Shown here: piece after piece, positions 16,563-24,963 of the stretch
Layout: each line of letters starts with the position of its first letter
Position numbering within the stretch: position 1 is the stretch's first letter
NCBI RefSeq assembly: GCF_030283205.1
Contig: NZ_JASNWF010000022.1
Span: forward strand, 62,001 to 126,000
From: Actinomadura opuntiae
Lineage (GTDB): Bacteria; Actinomycetota; Actinomycetes; Streptosporangiales; Streptosporangiaceae
Reading direction: 5' to 3'
Length of the DNA stretch: 64,000 nt
Notes under the pieces: model-generated
Database searches by the model: none
What the model was told of the DNA's origin: nothing
The model's input: the letters and a program-made list of their open reading frames with translations, nothing else
Made by a program: the position numbers and the translations under genes

Positions 16563-17255
16563 ATGGTCGCCGTTGCCCAGCCCGCGTGTGCCGATCTGGA
16601 CGTCGCCCTCAACACCGAACGCCAGGCCGGGGTGGTGCAGCGTGCGGGTGCGCGTCTGGTGGTCTTCCCGGAGCTGTCGCTGACCGGTTACGACCTTGCG
16701 GCTCCCGCTGTGGCCGCGGACGACCCGCGGTTGGATCCACTCAGGGCCGCGTGTGCCGCCGCCGACGCGATCGCGCTGGTGGGCGCTCCGGTGCGGGAAG
16801 ACGATGGGCGCGAATACATCGCAACGCTTGCCATCACGGGCGAGAGTACGACGGTGGCGTATCGGAAGATGCACCTTCACGGTGAGGAAGTCCGCCGCTT
16901 CACTCCCGGCGAGAAACCGGAAGTCCTGGAGCTCGACGGATGGCGGCTGGGACTGGCCATCTGCCGAGACGCCGCGGTGCCGCAGCACGCGGCCGACACC
17001 GCGGCGTTGACCATCGACGCTTACGTGGCCGGCACCCTGTACGGGGCGGGGCGGGAACAGGCGACCCGCCGGGACGGCCACATGCGGGACCGGGCCGCCG
17101 CGCACGGCGTCTGGGTCGTCCTGTCCACCGCTGCCGGACCGAGCGGGGAGTACCGCGAGACATCCGGCGGCTCCGGCATCTGGGCACCGGATGGGGACGT
17201 GCTCGTCCAGGCGGGCGCAGAGCCCGACGCCGTGGTGACCGCGACTCTCCACTGA
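16563..17255 (+). CDS. Carbon-nitrogen hydrolase (nitrilase superfamily)
   Basis: The 230-residue protein carries the full catalytic triad of the nitrilase superfamily: Glu37 in VVFPELSLTGY, Lys102 in YRKMHL and Cys134 in LAICRDAAVPQHA. It would hydrolyse an amide, carbamoyl or nitrile bond in the cytosol; the short length and the ICRD signature suggest an amidase-like branch. I choose ATG 16563 because the family strand MVAVAQ starts there; in-frame starts upstream exist but add unconserved residues. It stands alone between the LAL regulator and a convergent tautomerase gene. The substrate cannot be read from context. Confidence 0.87.
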   Translation: MVAVAQPACADLDVALNTERQAGVVQRAGARLVVFPELSLTGYDLAAPAVAADDPRLDPLRAACAAADAIALVGAPVREDDGREYIATLAITGESTTVAYRKMHLHGEEVRRFTPGEKPEVLELDGWRLGLAICRDAAVPQHAADTAALTIDAYVAGTLYGAGREQATRRDGHMRDRAAAHGVWVVLSTAAGPSGEYRETSGGSGIWAPDGDVLVQAGAEPDAVVTATLH

Positions 17256-17322
17256 CCCAGCACGCCGGTCGTCGACCGCTTGGCGAAATCCCACCACGCC
17301 GCCGCGGGTCTGCTTCGCCGGG

Positions 17323-17733
17323 CTAGCCGGCTGCGGTCATGCGTTCGTCGTAGCCGGTCTCGGGGTCGACGACGCGGCCGGCGGCCCACCAGTTCTCGCT
17401 CGCGGTCTCGAAGGCCACGAGCAGGACGTCCTCCTCGGGGACCCCGGCGGTCCGCCGGAGGTTGGCGACGATCGTCCGGAACAGCTCGGCCTTCTGCTCG
17501 GCGGGGCGCCGGTTGAACGACAGCGAGATGAACATGGTGCGCTCGCCGCGCGGCAGGCCGAACACGACCGGCTGGACGACGAGGTCCTCGGGCGGGACCT
17601 CGTGGAAGACGTGGAACTGGTCGTCCTCGGGGATCTTCAGGACGTCGACCATCGCGGCGTGGATCGCCTCGGAGACGTTGCGGCGGTACTCGGGGGTGGT
17701 CCCCCGGCGCAGGCAGATGGTGATCAAAGGCAT
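17323..17733 (-). CDS. Tautomerase-superfamily enzyme
   Basis: The 136-residue protein begins MPLITICLRRG, so after loss of Met the N-terminal proline typical of the tautomerase fold is exposed. The sequence then follows the long single-domain form (YRRNVSEAIHAAMVDVLKIPEDDQFHVFHEVPPEDLV), with ENWWAAGR near the C-terminus, as in the uncharacterised actinobacterial branch close to malonate-semialdehyde decarboxylase-like proteins. It acts on keto-enol or halogenated acid substrates in known cases. The start ATG 17733 has GAGGGGAAC upstream. A LysR gene is divergent with a 104-base gap and is the likely regulator. Confidence 0.87.
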   Translation of the reverse strand: MPLITICLRRGTTPEYRRNVSEAIHAAMVDVLKIPEDDQFHVFHEVPPEDLVVQPVVFGLPRGERTMFISLSFNRRPAEQKAELFRTIVANLRRTAGVPEEDVLLVAFETASENWWAAGRVVDPETGYDERMTAAG

Positions 17734-17837
17734 GGGTCGTTCCCCTCGTGTGCTTTACGGGCGTGCCCCTCCACGCTAGGAGCGCCCGAGGGCATTCCGC
17801 CAACGAATGTTCGGCATGCTGGATATGCTGTTTGCTC

Positions 17838-18737
17838 ATGGACTTCACGCTGGCGGGGCTGCGGGTGCTGCGCGAGGTGGCGGAACAGGGCACGTTCACG
17901 GCCGCGGCGGAGGCGCTCGGGTACACGCAGTCGGCCGTCTCGCGGCAGGTGGCCGCCTTGGAGCAGGCGTCCGGCGCCCGGCTCTTCGACCGCCATCCCG
18001 GGGGCGTGCGGCTGACGGGTCCGGGCCGCACGCTGCTGCGGCACGCGGTCGTCGCCCTGGACGCCCTGGACGCGGCCGGCCGCGACCTGCGCGGGACGCG
18101 GGACGCCGGCGGCCGCGTGCGGCTCGGGTTCTTCCCCGTCGCGGGAGCGGTCATCGTGGCCCGGACCGTGGCGGCGCTGCGCCGGGAGGACCCTCGGCTC
18201 CAGGTGACGACCCGCGAGGGGTCGACCCCGTCCCTGGTGCGCGCCCTGCGGGCCGGCACCGTCGATCTCGCGCTGCTGTCCTCGCGTCCGCCGCACCGGT
18301 CGCCCGACACCGAGGATCCGCCGCTGCACGCCGAGCCGCTGCTGGAGGCGCGCCTGGCCGTGGCGGTGCCGGCGGCGGGCCGCTTCGCGGGCCGCGACCG
18401 CGTCGGTGCCGAGGAGCTCGCCGGGGAGCCGTGGATCGCCTCGCCGGCCGGGGCGGGCGAGCCGCTGCTCGGCGTGTGGCCGGGCCTGCCCGGGCGGCCG
18501 CGGGTCGGCCACGTCGCGCGCGACTGGCTGACGAAGTTCCAGCTGGTCGCGGCGGGTGCGGGCGTCACGACGGCGCCGCCGGCGCTGCTACCCGCCGTCC
18601 CGCCCGGCGTGCGGTTCGTGGACGTCGAGGGCGTCGCGGAGGAGGTGCGGCGGGTCAGCCTGGTGCGGATGCCGGGGCCCCTCTCGGCTCCGGCGCGGGC
18701 GGTGGTGGACGCGCTGCGCCGGCAGGCGGCCGGGTGA
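17838..18737 (+). CDS. LysR-family regulator
   Basis: The 299-residue protein has an N-terminal LysR helix-turn-helix (residues 2-60: LAGLRVLREVAEQGTFTAAAEALGYTQSAVSRQVAALEQ) and a periplasmic-binding-fold effector domain from about 90. It is divergent from the tautomerase gene; LysR proteins typically activate such a neighbour and repress themselves. A near-palindromic CGAATGTTCG lies in the gap around 17803-17812. The -10-like TATGCT (17824-17829) ends eight bases before ATG 17838, so a leaderless or very short leader is likely. The gene is convergent with the uronate operon and only nine bases separate the stops. Confidence 0.92.
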   Translation: MDFTLAGLRVLREVAEQGTFTAAAEALGYTQSAVSRQVAALEQASGARLFDRHPGGVRLTGPGRTLLRHAVVALDALDAAGRDLRGTRDAGGRVRLGFFPVAGAVIVARTVAALRREDPRLQVTTREGSTPSLVRALRAGTVDLALLSSRPPHRSPDTEDPPLHAEPLLEARLAVAVPAAGRFAGRDRVGAEELAGEPWIASPAGAGEPLLGVWPGLPGRPRVGHVARDWLTKFQLVAAGAGVTTAPPALLPAVPPGVRFVDVEGVAEEVRRVSLVRMPGPLSAPARAVVDALRRQAAG

Positions 18738-18746
18738 CCGTCCCCC

Positions 18747-20276
18747 TCAGCGGGTGTCGCCGGGCGGCGGGGCCTCGGGGAGGACCAGGGTGCCGTCGAC
18801 GCGCCGGGGCACGTACCAGGGGTTGTCGTCGCGGAGGGCTGGTGGGAGGAGCGGCGGCGGGCAGTTCTGGTAGGTGACGGGGCGGAGGAAACGGTCGATG
18901 GCGGCCGTGCCGACCGAGGTCGTGGCGGGAGCGGTGGTGGCGGGATAGGGGCCGCCGTGCTGCTGCGCCCAGCCGACCGTGACGCCCGTGGGGTAGGCGT
19001 CGAACACCAGGCGTCCCGCGCGGTCGCGGGCCACGGAGGCCAGGCGCGCGGCGAGGACGGCCTCGTGGGGCTCGCTGTGCAGGGTGACCGTGAGGGAGCC
19101 GGGGGCGGAGGCGAGGGCCTCGGCCAAGTCCTCCTCGCCCGTGTACTCCAGGACGACCGTCATCGGCCCGAAGCATTCCTCCAGGAGCAGTTCGGACGAG
19201 CCGAGGAGCGAGACGGGGCCCGCCATGAGACGGGCGGCGACCTCGCGGTCCGCGCCTGGTCGTCCGGTCGCGACGGTGCGCAGGCCCGGGATGGACGCGC
19301 GGTCGGCGGCGCCGGAGGTGAAGGCGGTACGGATGGCGTCGCCGAGCAGCGTCTGCGGAGCGAGGGTCGTGAAGTGCCCGGCCATCGCCTCGGCGAGGCC
19401 GGCGCCGGCGGGCGCGAGGACGAGGCCGGGCTTGACGCAGAACTGCCCGGCGCCGAGCGTCGCGGACGCCGCGAGCCCGTCCGCGATCTCCGCCAGGCGG
19501 GCCTTCGCCGCGCCCGGCGTCACGACGAGCGGGTTGAGGCTGCCCAGCTCGCCGTAGAACGGGATCGGCTCGGGACGGGCCATGGCCAGGTCGTGCAGGA
19601 ACCGGCCGCCCCGTATCGAGCCGGTGAAGCCGATCGCCTTCACCCTGCCGTCCTGGACGAGGGCCGTGCCCGCCTCGCGCCCGTGCACCAGCTGCACGAC
19701 GTCCTCGGAGAAGCCCGCAGCAGCGGCGCCCTCGCGCAGCGCGCCGAGCGTCAGGACGGAGGTCTCCGGATGCAGCTCGTGGGCCTTGACCACGACGGCG
19801 CACCCCGCCGCGAGTGCGCTGGCGGTGTCGCCGCCGCCGACGCTGAACGCGAACGGGAAGTTCGACGCGGAGAACACGCCGACGACGCCGAGCGGGACGT
19901 TCATCCGGCGCAGGTCCGGCTTGGGCGGGGCGGCGCCGGGGTCGGCGGTGTCGATGCGGACGTCCAGGAACGACCCTTCGCGCAGCACCTCGGCGAACAG
20001 GCGGAGCTGCCCGTTGGTGCGGGTCACCTCGCCGGTCAGCCGGGCCTCGCCGAGGGCGGTCTCGGCGTCGGCCGCCGCGACCAGGGCGGCCGCGCGGGCG
20101 TCGAGGGCGGCGGCCATCGCGTCCAGCAGCGCGGCGCGGCCTCGCGGCCCGGCCTCGTCGAGGACGGGCAGCAGGTCGGCGGCGCGGCGGCAGACCGCGC
20201 CGACCTCCTGCGGCGTGGCCGTGGCGTAGTCCTTGCGGCGCTCGCCGGAGCGGGCGTCGATGCTCCAGACGGCCAT
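18747..20276 (-). other. Internal start giving a stand-alone aldehyde dehydrogenase
   Basis: ATG 20276 has GGAGG seven bases upstream and opens exactly at the first residue of the dehydrogenase family (AVWSIDARSGE). A product from here would be 509 residues, the normal length for the 2-oxoglutarate-semialdehyde dehydrogenase group. It may be the main product, with the long frame an in-frame read-through of the esterase gene. Confidence 0.65.
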
Positions 20277-20942
20277 GGGCGTCCTCCATTCCAGGTCGGC
20301 GGGGATGCGGGCGGCGGGCGGCAGCAGCGGCCCTGCCTCTTCCAGCAGCAGCCGGGCGACCTCGATCGCGCCCGCCGCGGTGAAGTGGGTGTCGTCGGCG
20401 CTGCCGCGCGGATAGTTGGGGTGCGGGCCGAGCCAAAGGAACAGCTCCTTCGTGGCGTCGGCGCCGACTTCGTGCCAGCGCCGCGCGCTGGCGGCCTGAA
20501 GGTCGATCAGCGGGACGCGCTCCTCAGCGGCCAGCGTCCTCATCGCCGCCGGGTACTCGCCGTGCGTGGACGACCCGTCGTGGACGCGGCGCTCGACCGG
20601 CGTCACCAGCACCGGGCTGGCGCCCCGCGACCGGGCGTCCTCGACGTAACGGCGCAGGCCGGAGGTGTAGCCGTCGTAGGGGGCGCCGAACCTGCCCTGG
20701 CCGTGCCGGCGGTCGTTGTGGCCGAAGCAGATGAGCAGCACGTCGTCCGCGCCGATCTCGGACATGATCCGCTCGTGCATGCCGAGCCGCTCGATGGAGC
20801 TGCGCACGCTCGCGCCCGGGTAGGCCGCGTTGACGACCGGGACGTCCAGGAACGCGGCGAGCGCCTGCCCCCAGCCGGCCTGCGGCGCCTGCCCGGACGG
20901 GTAGTCGGCGGCGGTCGAGTCGCCCGCGATGAAGATCGTCAT
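18747..20942 (-). CDS. SGNH hydrolase joined in frame to 2,5-dioxovalerate-type aldehyde dehydrogenase
   Basis: One open frame of 731 codons covers two enzymes with no stop between them. Residues 1-222 are an SGNH esterase: GDS at 7-9, Asn76 in GHND, and the Asp183/His186 pair in DDTH, closest in style to rhamnogalacturonan acetylesterase-like enzymes. Residues 223-731 are a complete aldehyde dehydrogenase that starts at its own Met. It resembles 2-oxoglutarate-semialdehyde dehydrogenase, which finishes oxidative uronate breakdown with NAD(P). In dehydrogenase numbering, Asn139, Lys164, Glu243 (FYGELGS) and Cys280 (GAGQFC) are present. The start ATG 20942 overlaps the preceding stop (ATGA). 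A ribosome-binding site before the internal Met suggests the dehydrogenase is also made separately. A true fusion or a lost stop codon are both possible. Confidence 0.8.
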   Translation of the reverse strand: MTIFIAGDSTAADYPSGQAPQAGWGQALAAFLDVPVVNAAYPGASVRSSIERLGMHERIMSEIGADDVLLICFGHNDRRHGQGRFGAPYDGYTSGLRRYVEDARSRGASPVLVTPVERRVHDGSSTHGEYPAAMRTLAAEERVPLIDLQAASARRWHEVGADATKELFLWLGPHPNYPRGSADDTHFTAAGAIEVARLLLEEAGPLLPPAARIPADLEWRTPMAVWSIDARSGERRKDYATATPQEVGAVCRRAADLLPVLDEAGPRGRAALLDAMAAALDARAAALVAAADAETALGEARLTGEVTRTNGQLRLFAEVLREGSFLDVRIDTADPGAAPPKPDLRRMNVPLGVVGVFSASNFPFAFSVGGGDTASALAAGCAVVVKAHELHPETSVLTLGALREGAAAAGFSEDVVQLVHGREAGTALVQDGRVKAIGFTGSIRGGRFLHDLAMARPEPIPFYGELGSLNPLVVTPGAAKARLAEIADGLAASATLGAGQFCVKPGLVLAPAGAGLAEAMAGHFTTLAPQTLLGDAIRTAFTSGAADRASIPGLRTVATGRPGADREVAARLMAGPVSLLGSSELLLEECFGPMTVVLEYTGEEDLAEALASAPGSLTVTLHSEPHEAVLAARLASVARDRAGRLVFDAYPTGVTVGWAQQHGGPYPATTAPATTSVGTAAIDRFLRPVTYQNCPPPLLPPALRDDNPWYVPRRVDGTLVLPEAPPPGDTR

Positions 20943-22843
20943 GCCATCCCTTCGACGAGGTCGCGGGCCCGGCCCGGGGTGAGGCGCCCGTCGGCGACCA
21001 CCACGGTGAGCGCGCGTTCGAGCCGGCCGGGGACGGTCAGCGGCTCGTCCCACGCCAGCGCGGGGCCGACGCCCGGATACTCGGCGACCCGCACGAACCA
21101 CGGGTCGAGCCCGGCGGTCTGGACGAACACCAGGCTCCACGCGTCCGAGGTCAGCGCCAGCCAGGGGGTGACGCTGCCGTGGACGGCCTCTTCGCCGGAC
21201 GCCTCGGCGGTGAAGACGTCCAGGCCGGTGGCGTCCTTCGGCGCGCGCCAGAAGAAGCCGCCGTAGCCAGCGCCGGTGCGACCCTTGCATGCCGAACTCT
21301 GCAGGACGAGCGGGCGCCCCGTCCGTCCGGTCAGCGTGAACGCGAAGTCCAGCGCCCAGCCGCCCTCCACGGGACGGGCGGTCAGCGTGCGCTCCTCGCC
21401 GGCCAGGACGGTGCCGTCCGGTCCCACCCAGTCGAGGCTCTCCGCATAGCCGCCGTCGACGGGACGCAGCGTGCGCCGCCGCTGCCGCCCGTGGTTGGGC
21501 AGCATCTTCGGCCCCTCGCCACGCACATAGGTCGAGCCGCCCCAGAAGTTGGCCCCGTCCACGTCGGAGATCGCGACGCCCGCTCCGAAGTGGTGGACGT
21601 GGTCGTCCGGCTGGACCTCGGTGACGACCGTCCCGCCGAGCGTGCGGACGGGGTGCAGGTGGGGGCGCGGCGCGTCGGTGGCCTGGAGGTCGCCGCGTTC
21701 GGCGTAGACGGCGACGTCCCGGCCGCCCGCCCGCAGCACCGGTTCGGGCCACGGCTCCGGCCGCGACCCGAGGCTCTCCGGAAAGTCCAGCTCGGAGAGC
21801 GTCCTCAGGTCGCGAGCCGACCGCACGGCCAGGTCCTCGATGCCGGGCAGCACCAGGCGGGACGGGTCGGTCCGGATGAACCGGGGGTCGATCGGCCGCG
21901 GTTCGGGGGCGAGCCGGATCGCGTCGAGTAGCCGGGTGAAGCCGCCGGTGCGCGCGAGCGGGACCAGGAGGTCCGCGCCGTCCCGCACGTGCGCGATGAG
22001 GTTGCCGAGCAGGTCGGCCCGGCCGTAACCGGTCCTGGCCCCGCCGGTCTCGATCTCGTCGAGGGTGTAGAAGAGCCGGGCCGAGTTCCGCTCGCCGTGC
22101 AGGTGCAGGTAGGGCTCGGTGCGCAGGCGTTCGGAGCACAGCGTGACGGTGATCGCGATGACCGTCCCGTCGGCGAGCCGGAGCCGGGCGCTGGAGGTGT
22201 CGTCGGACTCGATGGCGTTGGCGCGGTGCAGCTCCAGCTCGATCCCGGCGATCGAGTCGGCGGTGTCCGCGCCGGCCACGGCCAGGGCGGTCGCCACCGC
22301 GTGGGCGAACGGGTTGGTCAGCGCGCCGTCCATGACGTCGACGCCGTCCAGCCGGCGGTGCCCGGCCCACGCGGACCGGGTGTAGTAGCCGAACGGCCGC
22401 GTCCACGCCCCGGCGACGCCGATGCCGCGGATCGGCTCGCCGAGCACGTCGCGGGCGGCCGGGATCGCCTCCGAGCCGAGCGACTGGAAGCCGACCTGGC
22501 AGGCCCGTCCCGTCTCGGCCATCGCGGCGGAGATGGCGGCGAACTCCTCGACCGACGGCGCGGGCGGCTTCTCCAGCAGCACGTGCGCGCCGACCTCGAG
22601 CGCGGCCACGGCCAGCGGGGCATGGGTGTGGATCGGGGTGGCGATGACCGCGATCTCCGCGCCGGTCTCCCGGATCAGCGCCGGCAGGTCAGCCGAGACG
22701 GGTACGCCGAGCCCGGACGGCGGCCGGACGTCGCAGACCCCCACCAGCTCGGCCCGGCCCATCGCCGCCAGCCGTCCGACGTTCGCCAGGTGATTGCGTC
22801 CGTAGCCGTTGACTCCGGCGACGACGATCCGCACCGGCTTCAT
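20939..22843 (-). CDS. Gfo/Idh/MocA oxidoreductase fused to a PmoA-like (DUF6807) domain
   Basis: The 634-residue protein has an N-terminal Rossmann fold (VAGVNGYGRNH near residues 7-17) and the EKPPAP motif with the catalytic-type Lys around 96, as in NAD(P)-dependent sugar dehydrogenases. From about residue 380 it becomes a beta-rich domain (PHLHPVRTLGG, DHVHHFGAGVAISDVDGANFWGG, GGFFWRAPKD) matching the family named PmoA/DUF6807. Despite the name this family is not a methane monooxygenase subunit and is typically found with sugar catabolism. It overlaps both neighbours by four bases (ATGA), so it sits in the middle of one operon with the dehydratase and the esterase-dehydrogenase. The sugar substrate is unknown. 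Confidence 0.85.
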   Translation of the reverse strand: MKPVRIVVAGVNGYGRNHLANVGRLAAMGRAELVGVCDVRPPSGLGVPVSADLPALIRETGAEIAVIATPIHTHAPLAVAALEVGAHVLLEKPPAPSVEEFAAISAAMAETGRACQVGFQSLGSEAIPAARDVLGEPIRGIGVAGAWTRPFGYYTRSAWAGHRRLDGVDVMDGALTNPFAHAVATALAVAGADTADSIAGIELELHRANAIESDDTSSARLRLADGTVIAITVTLCSERLRTEPYLHLHGERNSARLFYTLDEIETGGARTGYGRADLLGNLIAHVRDGADLLVPLARTGGFTRLLDAIRLAPEPRPIDPRFIRTDPSRLVLPGIEDLAVRSARDLRTLSELDFPESLGSRPEPWPEPVLRAGGRDVAVYAERGDLQATDAPRPHLHPVRTLGGTVVTEVQPDDHVHHFGAGVAISDVDGANFWGGSTYVRGEGPKMLPNHGRQRRRTLRPVDGGYAESLDWVGPDGTVLAGEERTLTARPVEGGWALDFAFTLTGRTGRPLVLQSSACKGRTGAGYGGFFWRAPKDATGLDVFTAEASGEEAVHGSVTPWLALTSDAWSLVFVQTAGLDPWFVRVAEYPGVGPALAWDEPLTVPGRLERALTVVVADGRLTPGRARDLVEGMA

Positions 22844-23919
22844 CGCGACCACCCCGCCGAGGGCCCTGCCGACCACCCTGCCGACCAGCGTGTCGGCGCG
22901 CCCGTCGCCCGCAGTTCCGCGCCGGCGACCTCGACCGGGGACGGCTCGGCGAGCAGCCCGAGGTCGGTGAGCGACGCGTCCTCCACCAGCTCGACCATCG
23001 CGGGATGGTGCAGCGCGAGCGCCAGCTGGCCCGACAGCTCGGTGAGCAGGTGCGGGAAGACCGGCACGTCGAAGACGCGGGCGAGATCGGCGATGCGCAG
23101 GAACGGGGTGATGCCGCCGACCCGGACCACGTTCGGCTGGACGACGTCGCAGGCGCCGGCGGTCAGCAGGTCGCGGAAGCCGTGCGCGGTGGCGACGTTC
23201 TCGCCGACCGCGATCGGCGTGCCGATGCTCCGGCGCAGCTCCACGTGGGCGGCGAGGTCGTCGGCGGGCAGCGGCTCCTCGATCCAGAACAGGTCGAAGC
23301 GCTCCAGCGCGCGCAGCGCGGTCCGGGCCCGGTGCAGGTCCCAGCGCTGGTTGGCGTCGATCATCAGCGCCGTGTCCGGGCCGACGGCGTCCCGGACGGC
23401 GGCGACCCGCGCGACGTCCTCGGCGAGCGAGGGCCGGCCGATCTTGATCTTGACCGCCGGATATCCGGCGGCGGCCCACCGCGCGGCCTGCGCGGCCAGC
23501 TCGTCCAGCGGGTAGTGCAGGTTCACGCCGCTGCCGTAGACGGGGACGCTCGCGCGGCGCGGCCCGAGGACGTCCGCGAGCGACCGTTCCCCGCACTCCA
23601 GATCCCACAGGGCGAGGTCGACGCCGGCCATGGCGATCGGGACGATCCCGGACCGTCCCGCTTCGGCGAGGTGGGCCGACAGCCGGTCCCACACCACGCC
23701 GGGATGCGCCGGTAGGCCGATCACCGCGTCGCGGACCTCGTGCTCCAGCAGCGCCTTGACCGCGTGGGCCCCGATCTGCGGGGTCCAGCAGATGCCGGTG
23801 CCCGACCGCCCGTCGTTCAGCGCGAGCGTGACGAGCAGGACGTGGTTGGACGGCACGTCCGGCCCCCAGGGTCTGGCCAGGGGCACCGACCGGAGCGCGA
23901 CCGACAGGTCCTTGATCAT
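22840..23919 (-). CDS. Enolase-superfamily (mandelate racemase/muconate lactonizing) sugar-acid dehydratase
   Basis: The 359-residue protein has the capping domain plus barrel of the enolase superfamily. Visible active-site residues are Lys157 and Lys159 (VKIKIG), metal ligands Asp188 (MIDANQRW), Glu214 (WIEEPL) and Glu240 (VGENVA), and His290 (VFPHLLTE). Where many members carry the Asp of the His-Asp dyad, this one reads QPNVVRVGG with Asn263, an oddity that could change the chemistry. Members of this group dehydrate acid sugars such as galactarate, glucarate or rhamnonate. In this operon a role after uronate oxidation is plausible but unproved. The C-terminal tail is a short Trp-Ser-Ala-Gly repeat. 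GAGGGAG precedes the ATG. Confidence 0.9.
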   Translation of the reverse strand: MIKDLSVALRSVPLARPWGPDVPSNHVLLVTLALNDGRSGTGICWTPQIGAHAVKALLEHEVRDAVIGLPAHPGVVWDRLSAHLAEAGRSGIVPIAMAGVDLALWDLECGERSLADVLGPRRASVPVYGSGVNLHYPLDELAAQAARWAAAGYPAVKIKIGRPSLAEDVARVAAVRDAVGPDTALMIDANQRWDLHRARTALRALERFDLFWIEEPLPADDLAAHVELRRSIGTPIAVGENVATAHGFRDLLTAGACDVVQPNVVRVGGITPFLRIADLARVFDVPVFPHLLTELSGQLALALHHPAMVELVEDASLTDLGLLAEPSPVEVAGAELRATGAPTRWSAGWSAGPSAGWSR

Positions 23920-23929
23920 GCGGGCTCCC

Positions 23930-24817
23930 TCAGGCGAGCTCGGTGCGCCAGCTGCGCTTGGCGGACCAGCCGAGCAGCCGCTCGGCCTTGGCGGAGGAGA
24001 ACGCCGGGGACGTGCCGGTGAGCGCGCGGGCCTGCTCCGCCGTCTCCGGGTACAGGCGGGGTAGCAGCTCGGCCAGCGGTTCGCGGGCCAGCGCGTCGCC
24101 GGCGCCGGCGAAGAACACCTCGCCGTTGCGCTCCAGCTCCGGCAGCCGGGCGAGCAGGGCGTCGACGAACTCGCCGGCGTCCCGGGCGTCGAGGTAGTTG
24201 AACAGCGAGACGCCGCCGAGGTCGGGCCGGTCCAGCCGCTCGCGGAGGGTGTGGCCCGACTGGGTGGGGGCGCCCTCCCACTCCTCGGGCGCGACGACGA
24301 AGCAGGGGCGGACCGCGGCCATCCTCGTGCCCGCTCCGCCGCGGGCGAACGCCTGCATGGTCTGCTCGGCGACCAGTTTCGACAGGCTGTAGACGTTCCA
24401 GGGGGCGGGCGGGTGCTCCTCGTCCAGCGGCAGGTAGGCGGGGGTCCAGCCGCCCGGCGCGCCGTAGCCCATCACCGTCGGGCTGCTGGCGATGACGAGC
24501 TTCGGCACCTCCAGCGCCACCGAGGCCGCGCAGACGTTGAACGCGAGCCGGGTGTTGACGCGGAAGATCGTGGCGTCGGTCCGGCCGAACGGCACCGCGA
24601 TGGCGGCGAGGTGGACGACCGCCTCCGGCCGGAACCGGGCGAGCACCGAGTGGGCCTCGCCGAGATCGGTGAGGTCGGCCGGTAGGGTTTCGGCGGCGTC
24701 CCCGGGCGTGCCCGGGGCGGTGTCGACGCCGATCACCTCGTGTCCGGCCGCCGCCAGCGCGCCGACGACGCTGCGGCCCATCCGGCCGGCGCTTCCGGTG
24801 ACGAGCACTCTGCTCAC
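23930..24817 (-). CDS. NAD-dependent epimerase/dehydratase family protein, uronate dehydrogenase-like
   Basis: The 295-residue short-chain dehydrogenase has the NAD-binding motif TGSAGRMG at 7-14, the VVHLAA strand near 67-72, Ser111/112 and the catalytic pair Tyr143/Lys147 (YSLSK). The sequence style matches uronate dehydrogenases and close relatives that oxidise galacturonate or glucuronate at C1, but the family also holds 4-epimerases, so the call is tentative. GTG 24817 is chosen because AGGAGG lies upstream and the dinucleotide-binding strand starts at residue 3. It is the first gene of the minus-strand operon; its leader carries a LacI-type operator at 24839-24854. Confidence 0.85.
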   Translation of the reverse strand: MSRVLVTGSAGRMGRSVVGALAAAGHEVIGVDTAPGTPGDAAETLPADLTDLGEAHSVLARFRPEAVVHLAAIAVPFGRTDATIFRVNTRLAFNVCAASVALEVPKLVIASSPTVMGYGAPGGWTPAYLPLDEEHPPAPWNVYSLSKLVAEQTMQAFARGGAGTRMAAVRPCFVVAPEEWEGAPTQSGHTLRERLDRPDLGGVSLFNYLDARDAGEFVDALLARLPELERNGEVFFAGAGDALAREPLAELLPRLYPETAEQARALTGTSPAFSSAKAERLLGWSAKRSWRTELA

Positions 24818-24838
24818 CGCGCGAACCTCCTGAGGGTG

Positions 24839-24854
24839 CTGCAAACAGTTGCAG
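24839..24854. promoter_or_regulatory. LacI-type operator A (uronate operon)
   Basis: CTGCAAACAGTTGCAG is a perfect 6-bp-arm palindrome (CTGCAA with TTGCAG). It lies about 20 bases upstream of the GTG of the first operon gene and shares its design with two further sites around the divergent LacI gene. Confidence 0.7.
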
Positions 24855-24935
24855 TAACAATCCCGCCAGCGCCGGTCGCCCGTCAAGAGACCGGCGCTCC
24901 ACCAGGGAAAACGGCTTGTGTGATCACCTGCACCG

Positions 24936-24949
24936 TGCAAACGGTTGCG
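24936..24949. promoter_or_regulatory. LacI-type operator B with LacI -10 element
   Basis: TGCAAACGGTTGCG carries the same GCAA and TTGC arms as operator A. The next bases, TAAGGT at 24951-24956, form a -10-like element that ends seven bases before the LacI ATG, so the mRNA is probably leaderless and a bound repressor would block its own promoter. Confidence 0.7.
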
Positions 24950-24963
24950 TTAAGGTGGGTGAC

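Noticed and set aside
20939..22843. The PmoA-like domain as evidence for methane oxidation
   Set aside because: The domain name is historical; the fusion partner and neighbours are sugar enzymes and no methane monooxygenase subunits are present.
18957..23715. Long plus-strand frames opposite the uronate operon
   Set aside because: They mirror the codon structure of the real minus-strand genes and show no motif, start signal or signal peptide.
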